A stretch of 64,000 nucleotides of DNA. Origin: Candidatus Onthocola gallistercoris. GTDB lineage: Bacteria > Bacillota > Clostridia > Lachnospirales > Lachnospiraceae. A program made the translations under genes and the position numbers. The DNA lies in the NCBI GenBank assembly GCA_018715345.1, contig DVLT01000055.1:1-64000 (forward strand). Direction: 5' to 3'. Below, one piece after another: positions 17,905 through 27,043 of this stretch. Within the stretch, counting starts at the first letter, position 1. Each line of letters opens with the position of its first letter. The notes under the pieces are model-generated. The model was not told the origin of the DNA and searched no databases. It worked only from the letters and a program-made list of their open reading frames with translations.

Positions 17905-17933
17905 AGTATACCGATTGGTATATTGATTGTCAA
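17905..17933 (-). promoter_or_regulatory. Promoter with embedded operator of the TetR gene
   Basis: On the minus strand TTGACA (17928-17933), 17 bases, then TATACT (17905-17910). The spacer and -10 contain the inverted repeat TATACCAATCGGTATA (17907-17922), a plausible TetR-type operator that would block RNA polymerase. Confidence 0.7.
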
Positions 17934-17936
17934 CAA

Positions 17937-17977
17937 AAAACGGGGGTTGCTCCTAACGGATGAGCTAACCCCCGTTC
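17937..17977 (-). terminator. Intrinsic terminator of the acetyltransferase gene
   Basis: On the minus strand an AACGGGGGTT arm pairs with AACCCCCGTT, with an inner GCTC/GAGC extension, followed by six T. It ends transcription from the upstream GNAT gene before the TetR promoter. Confidence 0.85.
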
Positions 17978-17987
17978 TGGATCCACA

Positions 17988-18425
17988 TTACGGATTTGTA
18001 TTGGCCAATGGCAGCGAAAATTTGTAATGGGTCATTGCCATCCCCTGATCCATGTAAAACGCATGCGATCTCTCCCGGCTCTGATTGCAGGATACTTCCA
18101 GTTGGATGCAGCCACTGTCCCTGGCCCATTCCCGACCGATCTCAAACAATGCCCGGCCGATGCCATTGGAACGGTATTCCCGCGCCACATCCAGTTCCAT
18201 CACCTCTGCGACCTTACCTGCATGATGCAGCTGTTCCTCCCATCTGAGATGAATAAACCCAAAGATATGACCGGCTGTTTCATAGACAAAGCATATATGC
18301 TGCGATCCATCCAAAATTTTCATAAAAATCTCCATAAATGTGACCCGGTTCAGTTCTTCCTCTTCCAACTCACACACAAGCCCATAGACTTCTTCTATAT
18401 CTTCCGCGATCATCCTGCGAATCAT
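17988..18425 (-). CDS. GNAT family N-acetyltransferase
   Basis: Encodes 145 residues with the GNAT fold: EVMELDVAREYRSNGIGRAL contains the acetyl-CoA binding Q/RxxGxG/A-type loop (RSNGIGRAL), followed by CIQLEVSCNQSRERSHAFY. The substrate cannot be deduced. It appears monocistronic, with a strong terminator just after it. Confidence 0.88.
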   Translation of the reverse strand: MIRRMIAEDIEEVYGLVCELEEEELNRVTFMEIFMKILDGSQHICFVYETAGHIFGFIHLRWEEQLHHAGKVAEVMELDVAREYRSNGIGRALFEIGREWARDSGCIQLEVSCNQSRERSHAFYMDQGMAMTHYKFSLPLANTNP

Positions 18426-18455
18426 CGTATATTCCCATCCTTTATACTATGCAAA

Positions 18456-20702
18456 TCACACAAAGTCTTCCGGTAACAGCGTAAACATGCTGGCTTCTTT
18501 ATAGGCATTATCCAATACTGTCATGAACAGATTCTTCATGTTCCTCTTTTCCAGATTGATGATCGCTTCATCCACAACTGCCATGACATCTTCGTAGCCC
18601 ACATCCTCGCCGGCAAGCATACGTTTCTCAAATATCTCTCTTAGCGTGACCATTCTGGCTTCTTCGGAAATATCGTAACCTTTTCGTTTTGCGTAAGATT
18701 CCGCCAGCTTGACCAGCTCTCTCTCGTCATATTTGGCAATATTGATCACATTCAGGAATTTCGAACGCAATTCCTGATTTGCCTTCCAAAGGGCATGCAG
18801 ATTATCCTGGGAATCTTCCAGCACAATAGCCACTTTCTGGTCCGGATGATCGACATATTCTTTGATGATCCGGATAGACCGTTTGGAAAGTTTACCTGCG
18901 CCGCTGATGATCAAACAGCCTCCGGTGATCTTTTCAAAAACCGGCGTGAAATCCATGGCATTAAGCTGTTCTGCTGTCGCCCCGACGATCTTTTGCTTAT
19001 CGCATAATCCATATGTATTCAATGCTTTTGCAATACCTATGGATATCTGGGACTTCATGCTGTCATCATTGCCGCTCACGACAAAGTTGATATCGTAGGG
19101 CGCCAATATGTCTTCCTTCTCAAGCAACGAGGACTCCAGTTTGGTAAATGTTTTTGCCAACTGATTCTTTACATCTTTAATATCCGCGGCTGTGGCAAAT
19201 ATATCCATAACCGTGTCCGGAATGGGGATATCTTCTGTCAGGATCTCATCCTCATCTTCAAAACGTTCCAACGGCTTTTCATCTGAATGCCTCTGCTCGT
19301 CCGATCCATCTGTCCTTTGGTTTTTCGTTGCCTTCTCTCCGATTTCTCCGGAAAACGCCGGTTCTGCCGTTTCATCTGCACAGGATGTTTCCCCGGCATC
19401 TGTCGAAACTTCTTCTGCAGAATGTTCCTTTTCTTCCTGGGTTTCACCGCCGAAGAACTGCTTCAAGTCCGAACCGCTTTCCGTTTCAGATATGATCTCA
19501 TCCTCATCATCCGCGCCCTCTGGAACTGACATGGATGGAGCCGGTTTCCCTCTCCAACGGCCGCGCATATTATTCTGTATCCGTGCCACGATACTATCCG
19601 GCCGATCCGCCTCTGTTTCTTCCGGATCCTCTTCTGCTTTTATCGGCTGTTCTTTACCCTCTTCTTCCATGGGCTGGAGGACCATCTCGCCAAAGAGGGC
19701 TGAAATCATTTCTTTGTCTTCGGATTCAGACAAGTCCCCATCCGACCATTCGATGTCTGTACTTGTATCCGCCGATACTGCCGTTTGTTTGGATGCCGCT
19801 CCCTTTGGATCTGATGCTTTCTGTGATAGATCTGCCGACGGTTTCGTCACTTTAGACGTCTCCTGGTGGACAATATTTTCAGAGACTGGTGTCGCCTCCA
19901 CTGTTTCCGGCCCAGTCGCCCTATAAGATTCCGTCATGCTTTCCGGCGCCGTTCCTGACTGTTCCGCCTTTTCCAGGGCTTCTTCCTGCATAAATTCTTC
20001 CACATTCAGCGCCATGTTCAGGCCGCTGTTGGCCAAAATCCCTTCCGAATCAAACATATAAGTGGCGCCCACAGTCCTTCCCGCATCCGGTGTCTTAACC
20101 GGCGCCGGCTGTAATCTGGAAGGCAGCGCTTCTCCGGTGATCTCGCTTTTCAGTCGAGCCGCCTTATCCACATATTCTCCCTGTCCGAACCACAGAGCGA
20201 TCTCATCACATTCCCGTATACACTTCTTGTCCTCACCGGCTTCGTGATAAAGCTTTGCCAGCTCATAGGCCCATTCTTCGATATATTCATAATCTTTCAG
20301 CTGTTCCAGTGTATGGATAAGGACGGACAGGCGCTCGCCCTTCCCCTTGTCCAGACGATATCTCAAAACATAGCGATGCAGATCCTTCGATGCAACACTT
20401 ATAAACTCCTTATAATAATATTCGGCCTGAACATAGTCCTTTTTGTTGATATAAAGAGTTGTCAAAAGATCCAGCAATCTTCTTCCTTTAGGCGCTTTAT
20501 CATAGGCTTTGGATAAGGCTTCTTCTGCCGCCTCATATTTTCCTTTTTCCAGATAAACTTCCCCCAGAAGGCATAGAGAGGAGATATTTTTTGTCTTATG
20601 TATATCGATCTGATCGGCAAGTTCCATGGCTCTGTCATAATTGCCATCATAGACACAATGTCTTATATCTCTGAGAATCTCTGCCTCATTATACTTTTCC
20701 AC
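18456..20702 (-). CDS. TPR protein with degenerate AAA-like C-terminal domain
   Basis: Encodes 748 residues. Residues 1-190 form tetratricopeptide-like helices (YLEKGKYEAAEEALSKAY, KDYVQAEYYYKEF). Residues about 200-520 are an acidic, low-complexity linker rich in Glu, Ser and Thr. Residues about 520-748 resemble the AAA domain of CbbX/SpoVK-type proteins, but the P-loop position reads SGNDDSMKSQ (543-552) without the GK core glycine, and the Walker B position reads GCLIISGAGKL without acidic residues. It is thus probably a non-hydrolysing scaffold. Function unknown. It has its own promoter with a hairpin at the mRNA 5' end. Confidence 0.7.
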   Translation of the reverse strand: MEKYNEAEILRDIRHCVYDGNYDRAMELADQIDIHKTKNISSLCLLGEVYLEKGKYEAAEEALSKAYDKAPKGRRLLDLLTTLYINKKDYVQAEYYYKEFISVASKDLHRYVLRYRLDKGKGERLSVLIHTLEQLKDYEYIEEWAYELAKLYHEAGEDKKCIRECDEIALWFGQGEYVDKAARLKSEITGEALPSRLQPAPVKTPDAGRTVGATYMFDSEGILANSGLNMALNVEEFMQEEALEKAEQSGTAPESMTESYRATGPETVEATPVSENIVHQETSKVTKPSADLSQKASDPKGAASKQTAVSADTSTDIEWSDGDLSESEDKEMISALFGEMVLQPMEEEGKEQPIKAEEDPEETEADRPDSIVARIQNNMRGRWRGKPAPSMSVPEGADDEDEIISETESGSDLKQFFGGETQEEKEHSAEEVSTDAGETSCADETAEPAFSGEIGEKATKNQRTDGSDEQRHSDEKPLERFEDEDEILTEDIPIPDTVMDIFATAADIKDVKNQLAKTFTKLESSLLEKEDILAPYDINFVVSGNDDSMKSQISIGIAKALNTYGLCDKQKIVGATAEQLNAMDFTPVFEKITGGCLIISGAGKLSKRSIRIIKEYVDHPDQKVAIVLEDSQDNLHALWKANQELRSKFLNVINIAKYDERELVKLAESYAKRKGYDISEEARMVTLREIFEKRMLAGEDVGYEDVMAVVDEAIINLEKRNMKNLFMTVLDNAYKEASMFTLLPEDFV

Positions 20703-20749
20703 ACTTCTCTCTCCTTTATTTTTATTATCTGCAAATCATCGGATAAGTT

Positions 20750-20822
20750 TAAGCCGATACTTTGATATATCCGAAAAAGTATCGGCTTAGGCTAGTTTAA
20801 CATACTTAAAATTCATTGACAA
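20750..20822 (-). promoter_or_regulatory. Promoter and 5' hairpin of the TPR/AAA-like gene
   Basis: On the minus strand TTGTCA (20817-20822), 17 bases, TAAACT (20794-20799). The predicted start near 20787 falls at the edge of a perfect 13-bp hairpin (20750-20762 with 20777-20789), so the mRNA would begin with this stem. It has no T-run and could stabilise the transcript or bind a regulator. Confidence 0.55.
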
Positions 20823-21678
20823 TACCCGCTGGGTGGTGCAGATCAAATATCTTTCTTTTTTCAAAATCCCCATACTTTATGCTCCAAAATAGCCACTGTA
20901 AGACCTATACCCATTTCGCAACATAAAAGCAACCGCTATCATTCATCCCAAATAATAACGGTTGCTCTAATAATGAATCGGTTCTAACATACCTTAGTTC
21001 CTTTCTTGTAATGCTGCCATATATACTTCATATCACAGATTACAATTTTTTATCTCTATTCAGTTATAATTATAATTGATCGTCTTTACCACTATCGGAG
21101 TGTTTATGTATCAATTGACCTCTTTGCTTTGTTATCAGATTCTTTTTGGAACTTCGATATCTAAAAATCATACTTAAATCAATGTATCTTCCAGTTCATC
21201 TCCGACATTCATATCATATACTGATCGTGTATCTGGATATCTATACTTAAATCTTCAGGCATTTTGAAAAGATGCTACTCATTGATGGCGCAAAGAATAT
21301 AATTTTTAAATATCGGATCTAACTATTTCATTGGACTCTCCTCCTTACCCTTTTCGTTTTGACTTCTCGGAATCGTTTTCTTTAGAAGTTCTGGAATCTT
21401 TTAGATGATCTTCTGAAGTACTTTTTCTTTCAGTAAGAATATTTCTATGGGAAGGTGATCAAACTTTTTTAAATATCTTCTTCACATTATCTTTCTTCTT
21501 TTAGATGACATCTTCCGGAAGTCGATCAATCTGTTTCTGAAATATCCATCTTTAAGTTTTTGACCTTCTGAGAAAAATTTCTTCTGAAGTTTCTCTTCAT
21601 CCAAATCACTTTTTCTAAAAGTTCTTCGACTTCTTTAAAAAAGTATTTCTTTTGAAGTTGTCTTTTGTTTATGTCTAT
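20823..21678 (-). other. Gene-less transcription unit or decayed genes downstream of the SMC operon
   Basis: About 850 AT-rich bases with no intact reading frame on either strand. A good promoter precedes it (21679-21707) and a terminator-like hairpin closes it (20928-20966) on the minus strand. The first 330 bases carry recurring ACTTC-n-GAAGA palindromes and coding-like fragments in shifting frames (for example KEVEELLEKV, QIDRLPEDVI, EKVLQKII). Near 21335 a textbook AAGGAGG is followed by ATGAAATAG, then LDPIFKNYILCAINE after the stop. It may be a heavily decayed gene or pair of genes, or a noncoding RNA. I do not recognise a family. Confidence 0.45.
20928..20966 (-). terminator. Terminator-like hairpin of the gene-less unit
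   Basis: Minus-strand arms of 12 bases (AGCAACCGTTAT with ATAGCGGTTGCT, one mismatch) around a 15-base loop, followed by TTTTATG. A moderate intrinsic terminator. Confidence 0.5.
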
Positions 21679-21707
21679 ATACTACCATTCAGTTTTTATT
21701 TTGTCAA
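21679..21707 (-). promoter_or_regulatory. Strong promoter reading into the gene-less region
   Basis: Minus strand: perfect TTGACA (21702-21707), 17 bases, TAGTAT (21679-21684). It lies after the SMC operon terminator, so it starts a separate transcript running left for about 750 bases. Confidence 0.6.
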
Positions 21708-21812
21708 CACTTTTTTCAAAATTTATTTTAATTATTTTTATTCTTTTAATAAATTGTCTGTTTTTTCAGTCTATTCATCCTCTCTACACGTCAAAAAAGT
21801 ACTATACATAAA

Positions 21813-21848
21813 TCGAAGGCCATAAAACAACCATTTTACAGCCTTCGA
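21813..21848 (-). terminator. Intrinsic terminator of the SMC-like operon
   Basis: Stem TCGAAGGC/GCCTTCGA extended inward by a GTAAAA/TTTTAT pairing on the minus strand, 10 bases after the SMC stop codon, with a short T-run after it. Confidence 0.7.
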
Positions 21849-21857
21849 CTTACTGTA

Positions 21858-24800
21858 TCACAGGAAATCAAAAACTTCCTGTTCAAAATCCATTTTCACA
21901 TATTCCATTTGCTCGATATCCACATTGGAACTGTAATCCACCACAACCGTCTGCTGCATATGATCCACCATACGCTGACCCAGTATATAATTCACATCAA
22001 ATTTTCCGGTTATAGCCGGTGTCGCCCCCCGGGTGGGAACGATCAGCTGTACGTGATTCGTCCGCAGCAATTCAAAGATGGGCTGCCAGATATAGATATC
22101 TTTTGCCGCTCCAAAAGGATTATCAATAAACAGAACCTTTTTCAAAGTACTCTCCTGCCCATGGCCGGAATAGATCGTCGCGATATAATTGATGACAGCG
22201 ATCAGAAATTGGATATAGATTCCTTGAGACTGTCCGGTACTGCCAACCGCCTCCTCATATTTTAGATAGCGGCTTTGCTCTTTTATCCTCTCCCGTTTAT
22301 ATAAGCTCAGTCTGATGCTGTTCATATCCGATACGATGACTGAGAACAGCCGCTTCCAAGACAACTGCCGTCTTATATAGCGCATACGTTCTTCACTCTG
22401 GGTATACTGATCTGCCTGGCCAACGATATCATCTATATATTCCGACATCCGTGACTCAAACGTTTCCTCCGGTACGTAAGGGATCTTTAAAACGACCATC
22501 GGTATTTCCCGTCCATCCAGAACGATCCGAGAATAGGAAGCGAAGCGATCCAATTCTGTTTTCATGCTGCGGCAACGCTGCAGACATTGCTTTTCAAAAT
22601 TTTGTTTGATCTGGACCATATTTTGGATCGTTTTTTCGATACGTTCTTTTTCGATACGTATGATCTGCACAGTTTCCAGCAGCCGTTCTTTCAGATCCCG
22701 TGCCTCTTCCCCGGATACGGGTACAGTCACCTCATGTCTCAGCATATCGGCAAGTTCTGCAGCCCCCAGCAGACTCATACTGGAAGCCGCTTTTTCTCGA
22801 TCCTGTTCAAACATTTCTTTACGACGCATGCCATCCTGACGCAGTTTCTGGAATCGGTCTGTCAACTCCCTATATTTACCGAACAAATTCGTATCCATGG
22901 GATATAGTTCACCGGTACGGTTGAACCGGATGCCTTCATGGCGGATCATCCGTTCAATGTCCCGCCGGACATCTTCCTCACTGTGCATTTCCCGGAACAG
23001 ACGGTCAATGTTCTGGCCAGCCTGGACATATTTTGCCTTCATCTGGCTTAACGCTTCTTTCTGCCCGGATATATAATCCGCGAAATCCATCTGGGAAATA
23101 TCCACTTCTTTGAAACTGCCATACTTTTCTTCTATGGCTGCAATGCCATGTTGGACACTTCCAAAAATCCGGTTTTTTTCAGCCTTAAGTTGATCCAGTT
23201 TTTCTCCCGCTCCATCTGCGGCTTTTTGCCGGTCACGGATCCAACTCCGCCATTCAGACAACTGTTCTTCCGATGTTCGTCCAAAAGGCGTTTCCTGCGC
23301 CTGCTTTTTCAGGCTTTCCGGTTCGCTTCCCCTGTTCAGCATCAGTCTTTTCAGTTTATCCATCATTTGCAGATAACTTTGTAAAAGCCTGGTCTTATCC
23401 TGCATGTCCGCATGCTCTTTTTCATAGGCTTCTTTCAGCCCGATAAATCGGGCCTCGAAGGCGGCTCCATCTGTTTCAGCCAGGTTTCCCTCTTCTATAT
23501 TTTCCGGATCATTTTTCTGGTTTTTGCTGTCCAGATCAATCTGACTGTCAGTCTCTCCTTGCGGCAGATCCTCTTCCGGAACATGGTACGGTGCATAAAT
23601 CGACTGCCATCTCTGATCGATGCCAGCTGTCTCTTCCCGCAGAACGCTCTTTTGCTTTTCCAACTGCTGCAATGTCTGCCGAGCCCATCTAAGCTTTTCA
23701 CCCAGCCGTTCCAAAAGACCTGCGTTTTTCTCCGTTTGTTCTTTGACCTGCTCCGACTGCCTTTCCAGATCTTGGATCGTTTCATCCAACGTATGGAGTT
23801 TTGACAATGCTTCCAGTTCTTTTTGTTCCTCTTCTGCAGTCCGGGTCGTCTCGCGGATAAACTCTGAAAGTTTTTTATTATCCAGCTGGGTAGTTTTCAG
23901 GCTTTCCTGCTCCTTTTGACGCGCAGACAATGCTTCTTCCAGTTCAGCGGCCAGCGGCTCCATATCGGCCATGACTTCCATGTATTTCTTGTGATAAACT
24001 GTCCGGAAAAATACCGCGTACTGGTAATCTTTTTCCATGGTCTGTTCATTATCCCGCAGGCGTTTACACTGCTTTTCCATATCCTGGATCTGTTTTTCCA
24101 ATGCCGCCTTCCGTTCTTCCCGTCTGGCGCTTTCTGTGAAAATCTTAGGATCCCTTGATATGAAAAGAACTTTTTCCCCATCCAAAACAGAAGCCTGGGA
24201 CATGACCGTATCCAATCCGATGACCGGTACGGTACCATCGCCAAAATCTTTTTCGATAAACACCCGATCCTCCCGGAGTTTACGTATGCCTTCTTTGACA
24301 ATAATGGCGCAAGGCAAAAAAGGCATCTGTTTCAAAAGTACATTCCGGTCATAATCACCGGCGTCCTTCAGGTAGTCGCTTCCAAAAACACATGTCATGC
24401 CGTGACATCTGCGGATGTATTCCATGATGGCCTGAGCCTGTTTTCCGGGAACAGCCAATAGATCTTGGGATAACTGCCGCAGCCGTTCTTTCCCGTTCTC
24501 CAACGCTTCCTGCTTTTTCTCACTGTCTGAGATCACCTTTCTCAGCCGTTCGCGTATGGTCTGTTCCAGACTGGAAAGCTCCGAAACATCATATACTTTA
24601 AATAATTTATCGCATTTTTCCTTTTCTTTCTGATATGTCTCCAGAAAATCGTCCAAGGACTTCCGACGCTGCTGCAGGCTGTCGATGATGTCCTGGCGGT
24701 GGGAAAGGGAAGCAGTCAGCCGGATCTGCTGTTCGGATCGATCCTGACGCTCTTTCATGGCCTCCTGGACTGCTTTTAAATGCACATCCACATCCCGTTT

Positions 24801-26330
24801 CTTTTGACCGCATGCCTGGGACAGGTTTTCCAGCAAAAGTACCGGCACCTGTTTACGTACATTGGCAAATTCTGCCCGATATCTCCGTAATTCTTTGTCC
24901 AGCTCATTTTTGCGGCTTTCCAGAACAGCCTGATGATTGTCCAATTTCCGTTCTTCTTCCTGGCTTTCCCTGGCGATCTCGCTTGTCTCGCCATAACTTT
25001 TCTCAATATTCCATATTTTTCGGTTCAGGATCTGTTTTTGCTTTTTATCCGCATGAAACTTTTGTCCGGCCATGGCCTGGAGGGCGGACAGAATGTGATC
25101 TCGGCTGCTTTGATCCTGACCAAGAAAAGTTCGGATAGACTGACATTTTCCATCCAGTTCAGCATATTCCAGATAATCATTCATGTTTTCCGCCGTCTGA
25201 AGTTCTCCCATCCGAATCTGTATCTCATCCTTCATCTTGCGGATGTTTTCTTCATCGGCCATTTCCTGCTTCTCAAGTTCGGCAAGCCTTGCCCGATCCG
25301 CCTGGACCTTTGCTGTATCCAGCCGGCGTCCGATTTCATTCAAATGCTTTTCGCAAAATGCTTTTTCCTTTTCAGCCACATCCAGTTCTTTTTTCTTTTT
25401 TCTGCTCCGGGCTGCCGCCGTATTATATGTTTTGACCAGATCGTCCTTCCAGATTTCACTTTCACTATAAAAGGTGTTCAGTGTATCCACCCGGCCGGCA
25501 AAGCTTTGAAGGATCTCTGCCTGACTGTCATAATGGCTGATCTCCTCTTTCCGCCTGGACAGTTCCAACAGCTTGTCTTTGATCTCCATCAACGTCTGAG
25601 CCATATCGTCTGATCCTCTTTTTTCCGGATCCTCGTAAGCTTTCTGGATGATTTCTTCTATGAGCAGATCCTCGACCACTTTTCGGGTCGTTTTATAATG
25701 ATTCTCGAAATATGTACGGACATGTCCTTCGGTCTGGTTGATCCCCCGGATGATCTCCCACTGGCTTTCATAAAGGCCGTACCGACTGATAAACCGCTGA
25801 TATTCTCCTTTCCGTTCAAACAAATGCACATCCAAAGACATATCTTTTTTGGAAAGTTCCTTGAGATAGCTTTTTAATCCGGTGTAGGTTATCCGTTCTT
25901 TTCCATCGGAAAGGGGCAGGTTTACAATATCATTGTCATTATACCCCGGATAGAAAACAACGTAATTGAAGTATTCAACGGCTGCCGTTTCCCGTTTTTC
26001 TTCCTTGGCCTTTCGGGCGCAAAAACCGGTAAGCATATATTTTCTGCCATTATAAACAAATCTATCGTCCAGCTGCCATTCGATGAGGGAGTGGATGACC
26101 GTGCTGCCCTGGTCCGTCCGGAACAGTTTTTCAATGGGTTGTTTTTCATCCAGCGTACAGTTTGGGATCAGATTCTGAAAAAGGAGCAGCATCAGCACAC
26201 TCTTGCCGCCGCCATTGGCCAGATCATACAGCGCATTTCTGCCGTCAAAACGCAGGATAAAGTCATCATAAAACTGTGTGCCAAAATTGTATTTTACGTT
26301 ATTTACTCGAACCCGGTTAATATGGGGCAT
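21858..26330 (-). CDS. SMC-like ATPase (MksB/JetC-like) with atypical Walker B
   Basis: Encodes 1490 residues from the ATG at 26330, which has GGAGG eight bases upstream; an ATG at 26348 is less well placed. An N-terminal head has Walker A ANGGGKS (Lys43). Long coiled coils (about 250-550 and 770-1200) flank a hinge-like region near 600-760. The C-terminal head has a signature-like VGSTGQSQGIYIQF and Walker B VLFIDNPFGAA, where Asn replaces the usual catalytic Glu. The layout matches MukB/MksB/JetC loop-extruding ATPases. Its two small partners lie directly upstream with overlapping or near-touching reading frames. The first P-loop glycine is also replaced by Leu. Role: chromosome organisation or plasmid defence, undecided. 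Confidence 0.8.
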   Translation of the reverse strand: MPHINRVRVNNVKYNFGTQFYDDFILRFDGRNALYDLANGGGKSVLMLLLFQNLIPNCTLDEKQPIEKLFRTDQGSTVIHSLIEWQLDDRFVYNGRKYMLTGFCARKAKEEKRETAAVEYFNYVVFYPGYNDNDIVNLPLSDGKERITYTGLKSYLKELSKKDMSLDVHLFERKGEYQRFISRYGLYESQWEIIRGINQTEGHVRTYFENHYKTTRKVVEDLLIEEIIQKAYEDPEKRGSDDMAQTLMEIKDKLLELSRRKEEISHYDSQAEILQSFAGRVDTLNTFYSESEIWKDDLVKTYNTAAARSRKKKKELDVAEKEKAFCEKHLNEIGRRLDTAKVQADRARLAELEKQEMADEENIRKMKDEIQIRMGELQTAENMNDYLEYAELDGKCQSIRTFLGQDQSSRDHILSALQAMAGQKFHADKKQKQILNRKIWNIEKSYGETSEIARESQEEERKLDNHQAVLESRKNELDKELRRYRAEFANVRKQVPVLLLENLSQACGQKKRDVDVHLKAVQEAMKERQDRSEQQIRLTASLSHRQDIIDSLQQRRKSLDDFLETYQKEKEKCDKLFKVYDVSELSSLEQTIRERLRKVISDSEKKQEALENGKERLRQLSQDLLAVPGKQAQAIMEYIRRCHGMTCVFGSDYLKDAGDYDRNVLLKQMPFLPCAIIVKEGIRKLREDRVFIEKDFGDGTVPVIGLDTVMSQASVLDGEKVLFISRDPKIFTESARREERKAALEKQIQDMEKQCKRLRDNEQTMEKDYQYAVFFRTVYHKKYMEVMADMEPLAAELEEALSARQKEQESLKTTQLDNKKLSEFIRETTRTAEEEQKELEALSKLHTLDETIQDLERQSEQVKEQTEKNAGLLERLGEKLRWARQTLQQLEKQKSVLREETAGIDQRWQSIYAPYHVPEEDLPQGETDSQIDLDSKNQKNDPENIEEGNLAETDGAAFEARFIGLKEAYEKEHADMQDKTRLLQSYLQMMDKLKRLMLNRGSEPESLKKQAQETPFGRTSEEQLSEWRSWIRDRQKAADGAGEKLDQLKAEKNRIFGSVQHGIAAIEEKYGSFKEVDISQMDFADYISGQKEALSQMKAKYVQAGQNIDRLFREMHSEEDVRRDIERMIRHEGIRFNRTGELYPMDTNLFGKYRELTDRFQKLRQDGMRRKEMFEQDREKAASSMSLLGAAELADMLRHEVTVPVSGEEARDLKERLLETVQIIRIEKERIEKTIQNMVQIKQNFEKQCLQRCRSMKTELDRFASYSRIVLDGREIPMVVLKIPYVPEETFESRMSEYIDDIVGQADQYTQSEERMRYIRRQLSWKRLFSVIVSDMNSIRLSLYKRERIKEQSRYLKYEEAVGSTGQSQGIYIQFLIAVINYIATIYSGHGQESTLKKVLFIDNPFGAAKDIYIWQPIFELLRTNHVQLIVPTRGATPAITGKFDVNYILGQRMVDHMQQTVVVDYSSNVDIEQMEYVKMDFEQEVFDFL

Positions 26331-27039
26331 CTTCCCCGCCTCCTTCATTGATCAGAGTATAGAGCCTTCCCCTGTATTCTGCATAATAATTTTCTGTGAT
26401 CGCCTTGAATCGGGATGTGGCATAATAGCGATCCTCTGATTCAAAAAACAGATTCTGGGATATCATAAAATTGAACACCAGTTTGACAAATCCTACTTTT
26501 GATCCTCTAGCTGCTTTCAATGAGGACATATCATCGTTGGCTGCTGTCATGGGCATGTCTTCCCACAGGGCGCCGATCACCTGGAAACTGTTGGCCTCGA
26601 TCTCATTCAACGCTTTTTCGTGAAGGTCTTTCAGAACTTTTGCCAATGAAGCATTTACCTGATCGATCACGTCTTCCGTTTTTATGTACTCACAATAGGA
26701 GGGGCTGGCAGAATCCGTGTAAAATAGCAGGATCACATTGTATATCACAAAGTAGGCCAGGTATAATTCCCGGTTCAATCGAAGGCCTATGGCTTTTTTC
26801 AGTTCTTCATTCGTAAAGCCAAATACCCTGTTGCCTTCGCCAGCTGAAAGGTACAGCGCATTTTCATATTCATAAAGATTCAGATTGGATTTTTTCAGTA
26901 CAGAATCCAAAATATCGTAGACTTCCGCATTGCTTCGCCAAACTTCATAAAGATCGCTGTTTTCCGTTTCTCCCACCGGTTCACCTACGATCAGTTTCGC
27001 GAACAACTCCATGGCTTTATCCAAATTTCTCGCATCCAT
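26317..27039 (-). CDS. DUF6063 family protein, JetB/MksE-like
   Basis: Encodes 240 residues from the ATG at 27039; the frame continues to a TTG at 27069, which lies inside the preceding gene and is not needed. It resembles DUF6063, a helical winged-helix-type protein that occupies the small-subunit (MksE/JetB, kleisin-associated) position beside SMC-like genes. Its stop overlaps the SMC start by 14 bases, and its start is 4 bases after the upstream stop, so the three products are probably made as one complex. Confidence 0.75.
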   Translation of the reverse strand: MDARNLDKAMELFAKLIVGEPVGETENSDLYEVWRSNAEVYDILDSVLKKSNLNLYEYENALYLSAGEGNRVFGFTNEELKKAIGLRLNRELYLAYFVIYNVILLFYTDSASPSYCEYIKTEDVIDQVNASLAKVLKDLHEKALNEIEANSFQVIGALWEDMPMTAANDDMSSLKAARGSKVGFVKLVFNFMISQNLFFESEDRYYATSRFKAITENYYAEYRGRLYTLINEGGGEDAPY

Positions 27040-27043
27040 CTTC

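Noticed and set aside
19192..19926. 244-codon plus-strand Ser-rich frame
   Set aside because: It mirrors the acidic low-complexity linker of the TPR/AAA-like protein; serine runs come from complementary Glu/Asp codons.
20823..21678. CRISPR array or tandem repeat in the gene-less region
   Set aside because: The recurring ACTTC-n-GAAGA motifs are short, unevenly spaced and not separated by uniform spacers.
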